NCBI GenBank assembly: GCA_002794775.1
Contig: NBAY01000002.1
Location: 1-64,000, forward strand
DNA from: Porodaedalea pini
Taxonomy: Eukaryota; Basidiomycota; Agaricomycetes; Hymenochaetales; Hymenochaetaceae
Direction of reading: 5' to 3'
Length of the DNA stretch: 64,000 nucleotides
Shown in pieces: positions 32,967 to 44,600 of this stretch (position 1 is its first letter; every line of letters starts with the position of its first letter). Both the position numbers and the translations under genes were made by a program. Below the pieces are notes generated by a model, which saw only the letters and a program-made list of their open reading frames with translations, made no database searches and had not been told where the DNA came from.

Positions 32967-34820
32967 ATCGGACCAGATCTCGATAGGGTGATAGGCACTG
33001 AGAAGGTACTGTCTCCACTCCTTGAGTGCCAAAACGATTGTGAGCATTTCCTTGTCGTAGATCTCGTAGTTTCGTTCCACTGGCAGGAGCGCTTCTGACC
33101 TGTAGGTGACTACCCTCCACTTGCCTTCCTGCTTCTGCAACAACATGCCTCCAAGTGCAAAGTTTGATGAGTCTGCTTCGACACGGAAAGGGCCCTCATC
33201 GTTTGCGATGGCCAGGACTGGAGGTGAGCAGAGACGTCATCTCAACTCCTCAAATGCCTTCTGCTGTTTGGTCTCCCATACCCAGTCCTTCTTGCCTGTC
33301 AGCGACGTCAGTGGATGGACTACCTTGCTGTAGTCCTTGATGAACCGTCACAGCCAGTTGCCCATGCTGAGGAATTGTTGCAGCTGTTTGAGGTTTTGTG
33401 GGACTGGCCAGTCTGCAATTGCTTCCATCTTCGCCAGGTCAGCCCTGATCTCGCCATTATCAACAATGTGGTCAAGGTACTTCACAACCTTGGCGTCAAA
33501 CTCACACTTCTCCAGTTTCAGGTACAGGCTGTTCTCTCACAAGATCTGAAGGACACGCCTCAACGTCTCGATATGTTCCTCAAGAGTTTGCGAGAGAATC
33601 AGTATATCATCGAGGTAGACAATGATCAAGTTATCGTAGATCAATCCCTTGAAAATGTGGTTGACAAAAGCCTGGAACGTCGCCGGTGCGTTGCAAAGAC
33701 CAAAGAACATGACTGTCAGTTCGAAGAGACCCATGTTTGTGCAGAATGCTGCCTTCCACTCATCACCTTCACAGATCCAGACATTTGTAGTATCCCCAGT
33801 GAAGGTCAAGCTTGGTGATGAACTTCGCCTTCTTGACCTTGTCGACAAGTTCATCGATGAGGGGGAGAGGGTACTTGTTCTTGATTGTCCCCTCGTTAAG
33901 CTTCCGGTAGTCCTGAATTGGGTGTAGAGACTTGTCAGCCTTCTTGATGAAGAAGAAGGGTGATGCCATCAGCAAAATCGACTTTCGTATGCGACCTGAC
34001 TTCAGGTTTTCCTCAAGGAAATCCTTCAGCGACTCCTGTTCCGTTGGTGTCAGCGGATAGATCTTGCAGTTGCTAGGCTTGAAGTCGGGTTTCAAGTCGA
34101 TGACGTGATCCCAGGGGCGATGTTCCGGTAGCTTTTCGAAACCTTTCTTGCTGAAGACATTGGCAAAGTCGTTGAGGTATGCAGGCCAGGACGCCTTGTC
34201 CATTCGCACCTCTCTCACCCTCCTCATCTCTTCCACAACCTCCTTCTTGATCGCACATTCCTCTGGACAGCAGGTGAACTCAATCAAACCCGTCTTCCAG
34301 TCAACTTCTGGGTTGTGGCGTCGAAGCCAGTCGTAGCCCAGGAAGATGTTTGACGACACCAGGGATGTCACCGCAAGGACTATCCTTTCCTTGTGATGTC
34401 CAATCATTAGCTCGACGTTGACGTATCTCTCAATCAGACCGGCCTCGTTGTGCGTGCCATCCGCATTGAGCACCGCAAGGGGTCTGATGTAGCGCTTGGT
34501 TTCCAACCCATAGCACTCAATGAACCTCACGTCAATGCACGATCCCATACACCCCAAATCCATGAGGGCATGCATGTCCACCTCCCTTATCTCACCCTCC
34601 ACGTTACATCTGATGTTCAGGAGGAGGTCCAGCTGGCGTCTGCCAGTTCCCCTCACGAACAGTTGCTCATACTCGCTATTCTCGTTCACACTGGTGGGGA
34701 CTTCGTAATTGGGAAAACCATCAACGTCGTTTGCATCTACGTATTGTACAGACAGTTGGTTATATTTTAGCGGATCCGGATTCGAAGTCCCTTGTCCTTC
34801 TCGGTCAGTCACCCTGATGG

Positions 34821-36047
34821 CTATGCCTGACCACTCGCAAAACCCTGCGAGTCAACAACCTCTTCATCATCTTCCTCCTCTTCCATGTAGTCCTCCACTG
34901 TCAACCTTCGAGTGTCTACAACTTCCTCGAATGCCGATTCCTTCATTGCGCCTAGCTTGTTGGCGAGGAGGCGATGTTCGCTGGGCGCCATCATCTGCAG
35001 CATACCCTGCACGATTCCCTGTCCTTGCAGGCACTTGTCCTTGAAGTGACCCAGCTGGCTGCAGATCCAGCACGTGCATCAGCGTTGCGCCTCATTCATT
35101 GAGACGTCCATCGGCTGGCCGGCACCTCCAAAAGTGATGCCAGTCGTGTCACATTTGTCGACATGGGGGGCTGCGATCTGATGGCGAGCCAGGGGTGCCT
35201 GTTGCTGCTGCTGGCGTGGTGGAAGTGGGAATGTGTGACCTCGCTGGATTGCCCAGATCTGTTGCTCACCTCGGTTGATCTCAATGGCCTTCTTCTTCCA
35301 GGCGTCATATGTTGTCAGGACCAGCGTCGACCTCAGCACTCCTTGTACCACCTCGATGTTCATCGCTCACTTTAGACGGTCACAGATGATGCTGTCGTCT
35401 GTCAGCCCGGCTCTTGTGATGACAACATCGAGGTCCTGGAAGAAATTGTCAGCGGTGAGGTCCTTCTGAACCTTCGTTCGGAACTTCGCTAGCACCTTCT
35501 CCTTCTGGTTCGGGTCGTCGAATGAGGCGTCCAGGCGTTTCTGGAATCTCGTCCAGCTATCAGTGAAGGTCACAATGCCTGCTGTCATTGACTCCTCCAC
35601 GTAGTTCTGCGTCCATGTTGCTGCATTGCCACCCTTTAGGTAGGAGAGGGCAACGTAGATCTTGCTTTCCAACGTGGGATACCTGTTTGGGTTCGCAGAG
35701 ACAAAAAGAAGGACCTCGCATCTGAAGTCCAAGTAATCGTCACTGCCAGTGAATTCACGTGGCCGGGCGACGTCAATGTTGGGGGTCAGGGAATTGGCGG
35801 CGGTGACCGGCGCTGGAGCGTTGTTCACTTGCTGTGTGAACGCACCTGCCACAATTGCTGCGATCTGTTCCATTTGTTGCTGGCTGAAGCCTGTCGACAT
35901 TGTTCCGGGCATTGGCGTTGAAGGTTCAGGTGGTGTTGGTGGTGAAGGGTCCCTACAGGTTTCACAGTATGGACCTGGGGACAATGGTAGTGTTACTGTT
36001 GAAGTTGATGGTGTGGGTGATAGAGGGACAGCTGGAGACCATCTCAC
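34821..36047 (-). pseudogene. gag: gag of copy E, several stops
   Basis: Minus-strand Gag from about 36047, with the conserved Met (MSTGFSQQQMEQIAAIV) near 35900. The core frame ends at a stop near 35365 (CTA AAG TGA GCG ATG), where the intact copies read CTC AAG CGA GCG ATG, again CGA to TGA. It resumes at 35363-35079 and 35012-34821. The GGGTTTT heptamer and GGTCAG/CTGACC arms are kept near 34800-34850. Upstream, the 56-nt intron-like segment has lost its GT by a CpG change (GCGTAAC to GCATAAC). Confidence 0.88.
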
Positions 36048-36610
36048 CCTTTTTCCTTTTGCTGTTGTTGAATACCAACGCTTGTTGATATCACTGTACC
36101 AGATCTCGTGTATGACACTGCTGTTGTCAGTTGCAATGTAACTTGGTCGATCTGGGTCCCACCATGCTGATGAAGGGAGGGCTCGACGCTGTTCCTCAGT
36201 GATATCTATCTTGTCTAAGATGGCGGGGGAACAGGGATCGGTTGTTTGTTCGGTCTAGGGTTATGCCAACGTTGAACGGGTTCATCAGCGAAGTTGATGA
36301 TGAGGCGGAAAGACGTGGCAGAGATAACAATCGACAATGATGTTGATGACTGAACGCATAACGTCACCCACGTCCAGGTTAAGTGGCTTCTCCACCAAAG
36401 GGAGATGTGGAGAGCCAGGGTCGGAAAGTGTCAGTTTGAAGGTTTACATAATACATGAATGTCCGAAAACATCCAGGCTGGGTTGAGGGTTGTCGTTTAG
36501 GGGGTTTTCACGTCAAGTCCATCAAGGGGAGCGCTCCTCTAGATCGAGTGAAGGCGAGTCGACAGCGATGACGTATGCTAGGGATGAGCCTGGGTGGGGT
36601 TCTGCTTTTA

Positions 36611-36950
36611 TGTTAGGTGGGAGTCCAGGAGATGACTCAGACTGGGCAAGCCTTGGCTGACTGTTGTCTGGGACATGCTATACTTGAGCGGGGACTCGGG
36701 ACATGCTGTACTCAGGCTAGGTCATCACAGAGGTAAGAGGAAAAGCAGAACAAGGAGTTCATGCGATTCCTGAGACCTTATATAGCAATGACCATGAGAC
36801 TATATTACCTAATGTTACATAACCAAACAGAATGGAATGAATGAAGGTCATGTGAAGGGAGTGTGGGAAATGATTGAAAAAGATGATTAAATATGGTGAA
36901 AAGAAATGATAAAAGGAAAATAAAAGAAAGGAAAAGTTTGAGTCCTGACA
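36611..36950 (-). repeat. 5' LTR of copy E
   Basis: 340 bp, TGTTAG...CTGACA. The internal side carries GTTCTGCTTTTA (the primer-binding site on the minus strand). Short form, like the 3' LTR of the same element. Confidence 0.9.
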
Positions 36951-37031
36951 AGGAGGGAGAAAGGGACATCAGCAGGGATGAAGACAATGAGATAAAAGGA
37001 AAAAGGAAGTGTACACACTTGGATCCTAACA
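36951..37031 (+). repeat. LTR2a, right segment
   Basis: Begins with the AGGAG duplicate of E and ends ...GGATCCTAACA at 37031, followed by the duplicate CTATC (37032-37036) of the LTR2a insertion. Confidence 0.85.
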
Positions 37032-38424
37032 CTATCATTTCATCATCAGAAAACTCTGATGTGAACCATTCCCAGGTCTTCAGTGCCCCAGAAAGGAAAG
37101 CCAGGAAGATTGGTTCAAGGTGTGGAAGTTTCAAAGACATCTTGTAAATTACATTGACTATATTAGCCTGTTTCCAGCTGTCATACCCATTAAAGGTTGC
37201 CACATGTGAGTCTGAGTCAGGAGAGAGAATAAGGTGAGGCTCATTGATAAGCTTTCTTATGTGGGTCTTGACTTTTTGCTGTAGCAGGCCAAGATCCAGT
37301 GTGTTTGTGTGCATAAGTCTAGTGCTGCAAACAGATGAAATATACAAAAATAAAATGGCTTCTTGGTAAAGTATGAAGGCAGCAAGCTCTATGATAGTTG
37401 GAATGTATTCAGAACATTTGATTCAAGATGATTCAAGGTACGCTTCTCTTTTCTGTTGTGAATATACTGCATATAGTCAACATAGAAGTCCAGATCTGCT
37501 AGGAGATCAGCTGTCGCTTGGAGAAACGAGCTGTACCAAGTGTTGGATGTATCAGAGAATGTAAAAACACATCCAGTGGTGAATCTTGCGTTGTCTCTGA
37601 ACATATGTTGCTGACCTTTCTTGTCATCTTTGTGGTTAAACAGCACACCGGTGAGGCTAGCAAGCTTGACAGTGCCTCCCATAGTAACTTCTCAAGCTTG
37701 TTTCTCTGCCACACTCTCCTCTTCTCCCTGGCCTTCTGTGAGCTCAAGAACAGCTGTGTTATCTCAATTTGCAAGGCTGACAGGTGAAGTACCAAGTTCC
37801 TTCCATTTCTTCCACATCCCTTGATCACCTCCCTTCATCATGTTCAGATCCTTGTGCATATCACACCCAGTCCAAACAAAAAGCTTCAAAAGACACCTCT
37901 CCTCCTCCAAAAGTGCAAGGTAAGCTTCTCCTGCACAAGTTTCAGCCAGATTATTCATAAGTTCTAACTCTTTCTCCTCCTTTTTGTGCATGCTCAGGCC
38001 TTCCTAGATAGATTCTCCACCAAGCCCAGTAATCAGGACCATCTTAGCCTCTAAAATGAGGGCACTACATTTGTCCAGTCTTTTGGAAAAGAGACATTGC
38101 ACACTGAGTCTCCACATTGACAATTCCTCTTTCTATTCACCAAGCAACTGATGCTTTGCCTTCTGATCTTCTGCATGGTCCCCATGCAAGCCAACAAATT
38201 TCATGGCCAGGAACACCTCATCAAATGGCTGCTCCAGTAGCTTGGTCATGAAAGCAAGTGGACTTTTTTGAAGGTCTTGATGATATCACCCAGGCAATTA
38301 ATATCACCTTTCTGCATTTCTGAGCGGTGATTTGCTGACATTTGAACTCCAGTGAACTGGACCTTATGCTTAACTACCTTGGGAGTAACAGATTCAGAGG
38401 AATGTTCAGTGGAGACAGAGGTTG
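37032..38424 (-). pseudogene. gene N, central piece
   Basis: Largest surviving piece, read from 38424 down. It encodes KHKVQFTGVQMSANHRSEMQ, KGDINCLGDIIKTFKKVHLL, FVGLHGDHAEDQKAKH, EERCLLKLFVWTGCDMHKD, LNMMKGGDQGMWKKW, GGTVKLASLTGVLFNHKDDK, FSDTSNTWYSSFLQA, then TNTLDLGLLQQKVKTHI and LKTWEWFTSEFSDDEMI. Stops (for example before EVTMGG at ~37686) and small frameshifts (~37390) show decay. This motif order is what I recall of an uncharacterised protein family abundant in agaricomycete genomes. I know no assigned function, and it may itself belong to a mobile element. Confidence 0.75.
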
Positions 38425-38913
38425 TGTTAGGATCCCAAGTGTGTACATCCATCTCTCCTTTTCTTTCATCATCATCATCCTCGCCGACATCCCTTTCCCC
38501 CTTCCCCACCAGACTCTTCCCTTTGTCACTTGTTTGTTAATGTCACCTGACTCATCAATCACGTGACCCTTACACGTGGTTGCAGGTGACATTGTCCACT
38601 CCTTACTCATCACATTCTGCAATGTTCTATCACATTCCATTTCCCAGGAATGTCGTCCTCTTTATAGTAGTATGATCACACAGCCATTGAGTATATAGGT
38701 AGCTCATTTGCCTGTATTGCCCCTTACCTCGATATTTATTTAATCTACTGCACTTACTCTTGACATTGTCGTCCACGGTGCTTGTGTGTTTGACTCCTCC
38801 CCTCTTCACCACATGTCTGTGGATCACTGCTCCCTACATCGCTCTGCCTCTATCTATGTCGTTTGTAGGTGTGATGGCTAAGTTATTGTTGAGTACGTGT
38901 TCATACTCTAACA
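38425..38913 (-). repeat. LTR2b, second solo LTR, inverted relative to LTR2a
   Basis: 489 bp with TGTTAG...CTAACA ends. Flanked by GGTTG (38420-38424) and GGTTA (38914-38918), a 4/5 match differing by one transition. No internal retroelement sequence is attached on either side. Deleting it with one flank copy joins two parts of gene N in frame (SGDSPSSLT to SVSTEHSSES). Confidence 0.85.
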
Positions 38914-39363
38914 GGTTAAAGAAGATGGGGAGTCTCCACTGTTCGGGTACATCTTTGAAGCTTGAAGGTTGATGTGAAATGATTCAAAATTCTGATTCCT
39001 ATTGCTTGTTCCATCCCCCCCAGTTGTAAAACCTATAAAGATGAGTACATGCATCTATCTTTGCATTTTTAAATTAACTCACCTGGTGTTTGAAGGAGTT
39101 CATATCCCAGCTGTACCTCAACAGCTACATCTCCTTTACCTAAAATACAGCTGATGGTTTGTGGACTCGGTGTGTATAATTTTTTCTTAGATTTTGAGGC
39201 TTTCATCTCAAGGAAAGTGGATGTGAACTGGATGAAAGCCTCAATGACTTTCTCAGCATTTGAGGTAGGACATCCAAGAAGGACAAGATGACAGACTAGC
39301 AAATGAACAGGTAAAGTATAAATCCCTTTTTCCATGAGTTTTATCATCTTTTGAGCAGTTGAC
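38914..39363 (-). pseudogene. gene N, piece upstream of LTR2b
   Basis: Minus-strand exon 39347-39072 (KLMEKGIYTLPVHLLVCHLV; SKKKLYTPSPQTISCILGKG) ends at a good donor (CCAG GTGAGT). An intron of about 55 nt ends TTTATAG, and the next exon reads TTGGDGTSNRNQNFESFHIN and continues into LTR2b. The TSD of copy D (TTGAC, 39359-39363) marks its 5' edge. Confidence 0.7.
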
Positions 39364-39700
39364 TGTTAGAACCCGAACTTTCACCTTTTCCTTTATTTTC
39401 CCTTTTACCATTTCCTTTATTATATTCGTCCTTTTCATTATATTTACCCATCTTACACAATCATTCCCACACTGCCTTCATTCGTTCCATTCCCACTCGT
39501 TAGGTAATATAGTCTCACGGTCATCGCTATATAAGGTCTCAGGAATTGCATGAACTCCTTGTTCTGCTTTTCCTCTTACCTCCGCGACGACCTAGCCTGA
39601 GTAAGCATGTCCCGAGTCTACGCTCGAGTACAGCACGTCCCAGACGACAGTCAGCCGAGGCCTGCCCAGTTCGAGTCGTCTCCCGGACTCCCGCCTAACA
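39364..39700 (+). repeat. 5' LTR of copy D, 66 bp shorter than its partner
   Basis: 337 bp, TGTTAG...CTAACA. It has one CCTCTTACCTCCGCGACGAC-type repeat where the 3' LTR has two at a 66-bp distance. TATATAA is at 39528-39534, with a predicted transcript start near 39561. Confidence 0.93.
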
Positions 39701-39701
39701 T

Positions 39702-39712
39702 AAAAGCAGAAC
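39702..39712 (+). promoter_or_regulatory. primer-binding site complementary to the element's own transcript start
   Basis: AAAAGCAGAAC, one base inside the 5' LTR, is the exact 11-nt complement of GTTCTGCTTTT (39561-39571), which begins 33 nt after the start of the TATA box. This layout matches the self-priming of Tf1/sushi-group elements. The same pair is visible in copies B, C and E. Confidence 0.7.
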
Positions 39713-40046
39713 CTCACCCAGGCTCATCCCCAGCGTACGTCGTCGCTGTCGACTCGCCCTCACTCGGTCTAGAGGAGTACTCCCCTCGAAGGACCTGATG
39801 TGTAAACCCCCTAAACGACAACCCTCAACCCTGCCCGGACGTTTCCGGACGTTCGTGTATTAAGTAATCACTCCAACCGACCTTTCCCGACCCTGGCTCT
39901 CCGGATTAGCCTCTGGTGGAGCACGCACCTGACGTGGACGTGGATAACCAGACGAGTACAAACTTCGACGACAATCTCATTTGTGATCTCACTCGGATCC
40001 TACCGCCTCGTCATCAACTTCGCTGACGAACCCGCTCAACGTTGGC

Positions 40047-40102
40047 GTAACCCCGGTACCAACGCACACCCGATCCCTGTTCCTCCTCCATCGTCAACAT
40101 AG
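40047..40102 (+). other. candidate 56-nt intron in the 5' part of gag (copy D)
   Basis: Upstream coding-like sequence (SYRLVINFADEPAQRW) and the gag frame (LDEEQRRALPPCSWYNEERR) are in different frames. A segment starting GTAACC and ending CATAG separates them. Removing 56 nt joins QRW to LDEEQRR in frame. Copy B has the same 56-nt segment with GTAACC and GGTAG ends (8377-8432). In C and E the GT is lost by CpG decay. A -1 shift is the alternative, but no slippery heptamer is seen here. Confidence 0.5.
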
Positions 40103-41496
40103 ATCTCGATGAGGAACAACGTCGTGCTCTCCCGCCTTGTTCCTGGTACAACGAGGAACGCCGCTCCTGGTTCACGGTTACTCAAACAGGCGTTGAATAC
40201 GTTATCTGGTGGCGTCCAGAGAAAGGACTCTGGTATTTGACGCTTGAAGGAGGAAGAAGATTAAAGTGGGTTCCTGCGCCGATAGACCAGACGACCCCAA
40301 TTTCGCCATCGCTTTCGACGTCAACCATTCTCCCACTGATCCCAGGACCGTATAGAGAAGCGCGACGAGACTCATCACCACCGACCCCCCCTGAGCGACA
40401 AACGGACACGCCTAGAACAACAATGTTGACGGGAGGCTTCAGCACACAACAGCTGGAACAAATCGCGGCAATCGTAGCGGGTGCCTTTGCTCACCAAGCC
40501 GCAAATACCCCAGCGGGCCCTAGTGCCGCTGCTGTACCGAACATCGACGTCGCCCGACCACGTGAATTCACTGGTGGCGACGATTACCTCGACTTCAGAC
40601 GTGAAGTCCTTCTTTTCGTATCCACAAATCCAAATCGATACCCTACGTCAGAGAGTAAGATTTATGTAGCTCTCTCCTACCTGAAGGGTGGTAATGCGGC
40701 AACGTGGGCGCAGAACTACGTCGAGGAGTCGACAACGTCGGGAATCGTCACCTTCACCGACAGCTGGGAAAGATTCCAGGAACGACTCGACGCCTCATTC
40801 GATGACCCGAATCACAAGGAGAAAGCACTGAAGGATTTCCGAGATAAGGTTCAGAAGGACCTAACCGCGGATGAGTTCTTCCAGAAGTTCGACGTGATCA
40901 TTAAGCGCGCCGAGCTGAAAGACGACAGCATCATCTGCGATCACCTCAAGCGAGCGATGAACATCGAGGTGGTCCGTGGAGTGCTAAGGTCGACGCCAGT
41001 CCCAACGAAATACGAGGATTGGAAGAACAAGGCGATCGAAATAGACCGCGGCGAACAGCAGATTTGCGCTATACAACGAGGACGCGCCTTTCTTCCCCCT
41101 CCTCGCCTACCACAACAAGCCCCCCCAGCTCGCCGTCAGGTAGCGGCCCCTCACGTTGATAGACGCGACACGACCGGCGTTACCTTCGGAGGCGCTGGTC
41201 AGCCGATGGACGTCTCAATGAACGAGGCACAACGACGACGCGCGTGCTGGATCTGTGGCGGGTTGGGTCACTTCAAGGACAAGTGCCCGCAAGCGAAACC
41301 GATCATCCAGCGCATGCTGGAATTGATGGCGCCAGGCGAACGTTGTGTCCTCACTGACGAACTCGGAGCGATGAAGGAGTCGGCCTTCAAGGAAGTCGTA
41401 GACACTCGGAGGTCGACTGTGGAGGACTATGTGGAAGAAGAAGACAATGATGAAGAGGTCGTCGACTCGCAGGGTTTTGCGAGTGGTCAGGCGTAG
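40103..41496 (+). CDS. gag: Gag polyprotein of copy D
   Basis: Capsid/nucleocapsid protein. The frame is open from about 40056 to the TAG at 41494-41496. A Met conserved in position among copies (MLTGGFSTQQLEQIAAIV) is at 40423 and gives a minimum product of 357 residues; conserved coding upstream suggests a longer, possibly spliced, N-terminus. Order: Pro-rich part (SSPPTPPERQ), retrotransposon-gag domain (RPREFTGGDDYLDFRREVLL through KYEDWKNKAIEIDRGEQQ), a basic Pro-rich linker, the CCHC knuckle (CWICGGLGHFKDKC, ~41246-41287) and an acidic tail (EEEDNDEEVVDS). No break was found. It overlaps the pol frame in the -1 register at its end. Confidence 0.88.
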
Positions 41497-41514
41497 CCAT
41501 CGGGGCGACTGACC
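41472..41514 (+). promoter_or_regulatory. putative -1 frameshift signal, gag/pol of copy D
   Basis: GGGTTTT heptamer at 41472-41478 in the CAG GGT TTT register, 6-nt spacer, then GGTCAG (41485-41490) and CTGACC (41509-41514) as stem arms. The gag stop lies in the loop. Identical to copy A and kept in B and E. Confidence 0.6.
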
Positions 41515-41627
41515 GAGAAGAACAAGGGACTTCAAATCTGGACTCATTAAAATATAACCAACCGTCTGTACAATACATAAATGCGAACGACGTCGATGGT
41601 TTTCCCGAGTACAAAGCCCCCACCGGT

Positions 41628-44600
41628 GTGAAGGAAAGTGAGGAGTATGAGCAGCTATTCATGAGAGGAACTGGCGGACGCCAGCTGGACCTTCTCCTGA
41701 ACGTCGAACACAGCGTGGAAGGTGAAGTGAGGGAGGTGGACGCACACGCGCTCGTGGATTCGGGATGTACGGGATCGTGCATTGACGTGAGATTTGTCGA
41801 ACGGTATGGGCTGGAGACGAAGCGTTATATCTGGCCCCTTGCGGTACTCAATGCCGACGGCACACACAACGAAGCCGGGTTGATCGAGGAGTACGTCGAC
41901 ATTGAACTTACGATTGGTCACCATAAGGAACGGATCGTCCTGGCAGTAACCTCACTGGCATCGTCTAATATCTTCCTGGGGTACGACTGGCTTCGACGAC
42001 ACAACCCAGAGGTCGACTGGAAGACGGGTACACTTGACTTTACGCGCTGCCCGAGCGAATGTGCGATCAAAAGGAAGCAGGTGGAGGACCTAGGCAAGGT
42101 GAAGGAGGAGGTGGAGCAGATGAGGAGGGTGAGTGAGATGCGAATGGACAAGGCGTCCTGGCCCGCATACCTCAACGACTACGCCGACGTTTTCAGCGAA
42201 AAAGGTTTTGAGAAGCTGCCGGAACACCGACCCTGGGACCATGTCATCGACTTGAAACCCGACTTCAAACCGAGCGACTGTAAGATCTACCCGCTCACGC
42301 CAACTGAGCAGCAGTCCCTCAAGGACTTCCTTGATGAAAACCTGAAGTCGGGTCGCATTCGACGGTCGATATCGCCCATGGCGTCGCCCTTCTTCTTCAT
42401 AAAGAAGGCCGACAAATCGCTACGCCCGATCCAGGATTACCGTAAGCTCAATGACGGTACGATCAAGAACAATTATCCCCTCCCTCTCATTGACGAACTC
42501 GTCGACAAGGTCAAGAAAGCGAAATACATCACTAAGCTTGACCTTCGTTGGGGGTACTACAATATCCTGATCCGCGAGGGTGACGAATGGAAGGCAGCGT
42601 TTCGCACGAACATGGGCCTCTTCGAACCAACGGTCATGTTTTTTGGCCTTTGCAACGCGCCAGCCACATTCCAGGCCTTTGTCAACCACATCTTTAAGGA
42701 CCTAATCTACGCGAACTTGATCATCGTATACCTCGACGACATCCTGATCCTCTCGGAAACCATTGAGGAGCATATCGACATGTCGAGGCGCGTACTCCAG
42801 ATCCTCCGAGAAAATGGCCTATACCTGAAACCGGAGAAGTGCGAGTTTGACGCCAAGGTCGTCAAATACCTCGGCCACATCATCGGCAATGGTGAGATCA
42901 GGGCTGACCCGGCAAAGACGGAGGCGATTGCGAACTGGCCAGTTCCACGGAACCTCAAGGAGCTGCAACAGTTCCTCGGTATGGGAAACTGGCTAAGACG
43001 GTTTATTAAGGACTACAGCAAGGTGGTCCGACCGTTGACGTCGTTAACGGGCAAGAAGGACTGGGTATGGGAGACCGAACAGCAGGAAGCGTTCGAGGAG
43101 CTGAGACGACGTCTCTGCTCACCTCCAGTCCTAGCCATCGCCAATGACGAGGGCCCTTTCCGCGTGGAAGCGGACTCGTCGAACTTTGCGCTCGGTGGTG
43201 TGTTGTTGCAGAAGCAGGAAGGGAAGTGGAGGGTGATCGCCTACAGGTCAGAAGCACTTGAACCAGCGGAACGAAACTACGAGATCTATGACAAGGAGAT
43301 GCTCGCGATCGTTTCGGCGCTCAAGGAGTGGCGGCAATACCTCCTTGGTGCTCACCACAAGATTGAAATCTGGTCCGACCACGCCAACCTCACCTACTTC
43401 AGGTCGGTGCAGAAGCTGAGCTATCGCCAAGCTCGCTGGCGGACCGAACTTGAAGAATTCGACTTCCACCTCGAACACAAGTCGGGCAAGACAATGGGCA
43501 AGGCCGACCTGCTATCACGTATGGCGGGCTATGATCAGGGCAAGGATGACAACAATGGGGTCGTGTTCATCAAGGATAAATGGTTGAACCGTGGAGTGGT
43601 GCGGACATCGCGCGACGAGGTGGTGGAACGAGTGGGTGAAGCGCAGAGGACGCAGGACAAGTCGGAGAGGCCGACGGGAATGACAGAGGTTGACGGATTG
43701 TGGCGCATGAAAGACAAGGTATACGTGCCATCGTCAATGAAGGAGGCTGTATTACGGGAATGTCATGATTCGGTACTAGCTGGACACCCAGGAGCGTCAA
43801 AAATGGTGGAACTCGTCCGACGAGACTTCTGGTGGACGTCGATGTTCTCCGACGTCAGAGCGTATGTCCGAGGGTGTGATTGTTGCCAGCGAACAAAGGC
43901 TCTGAGGGCATCGAGGTCGAGGCCACTTCACCCGAACACGGTCCCGGAAGGCCCATGGGAAATTGTCATGGTCGACTTCATCGGAGAACTCCCAGACTCC
44001 AAGGGACACAACGCAATCTGCGTTTTCGTCGACAGGTTCTCGAAACAGATGCACGCGATCCCGACGACGACAAAGTTGTCGGCGGAAGGCATGGCTCAAC
44101 TGTACCGCGACCATATCTTCCGCCTCCACGGCTTGCCGAAGAAGATCATCCATGACCGAGGCACGCAGTTTGACGCATCGATGATGAAGGAGCTGTACAA
44201 ACTCCTACACATCGAAGGCAACCCGTCAACGGCGTATCACCCACAGACAGATGGTCAGACGGAACGCGTTAACCAAGAGCTTGAACAATATCTTAGGCTC
44301 TTCGTAAATCATCGACAATCGGACTGGAAGGACTGGCTCCCCCTTGCGGAGTTCGCATATAATAACCGCGAGCATTCGGCGACGAAGATGTCTCCTTTCT
44401 ACGCGAACACAGGACGTCACCCCTTAAGCTTTGACACGACACGAACCTCGTCTGCCAACATGTCGGCGGAAGAATTCGCGAAGCACATAAAGGAGACTCA
44501 CCGGGTTGCGAAGGACAACTTGGTTAAAGCGGCGGATGACATGAAACGCTATCACAACCGGACAGCAGGGATTTCGGTTGAGTACAAGGCTGGAGACAAG

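Larger units (their letters stand above)
30323..34812 (-). pseudogene. pol: pol of copy E, nonsense codons and an insertion
   Basis: Reading minus from 34812: protease (here DLGCMGSC, so the catalytic DSG is lost), reverse transcriptase (PFFFIKKADKSLHPIQDYRK; YLDDILI), RNase H interrupted by 32070-32966, integrase (HDCGTQF, AYHPQMDGQTECVNQE) and the chromodomain end near 30480-30620. Several frames are needed, with breaks at about 33780-33850, 33537, 31740, 31149 and 30717. Several conserved Arg or Gly codons have CpG-type changes. Confidence 0.9.
29984..36950 (-). mobile_element. Ty3/gypsy copy E, complete, decayed, with an internal insertion
   Basis: 6.97 kb minus-strand element with LTRs 29984-30322 (3') and 36611-36950 (5'), flanked by perfect duplicates AGGAG (29979-29983 and 36951-36955). 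It lies inside LTR2a, 346 bp from copy C. A foreign ~0.9 kb segment (32070-32966) sits in its RNase H region. Coding regions have several stops. It appears more decayed than B and less than C. Confidence 0.95.

Noticed and set aside
23281..38913. LTR2a and LTR2b as terminal inverted repeats of one DNA transposon carrying gene N
   Set aside because: Each has its own flanking duplicate (CTATC; GGTTG/GGTTA), gene N continues in frame across both when they are removed, and it extends beyond both, so they are independent insertions.
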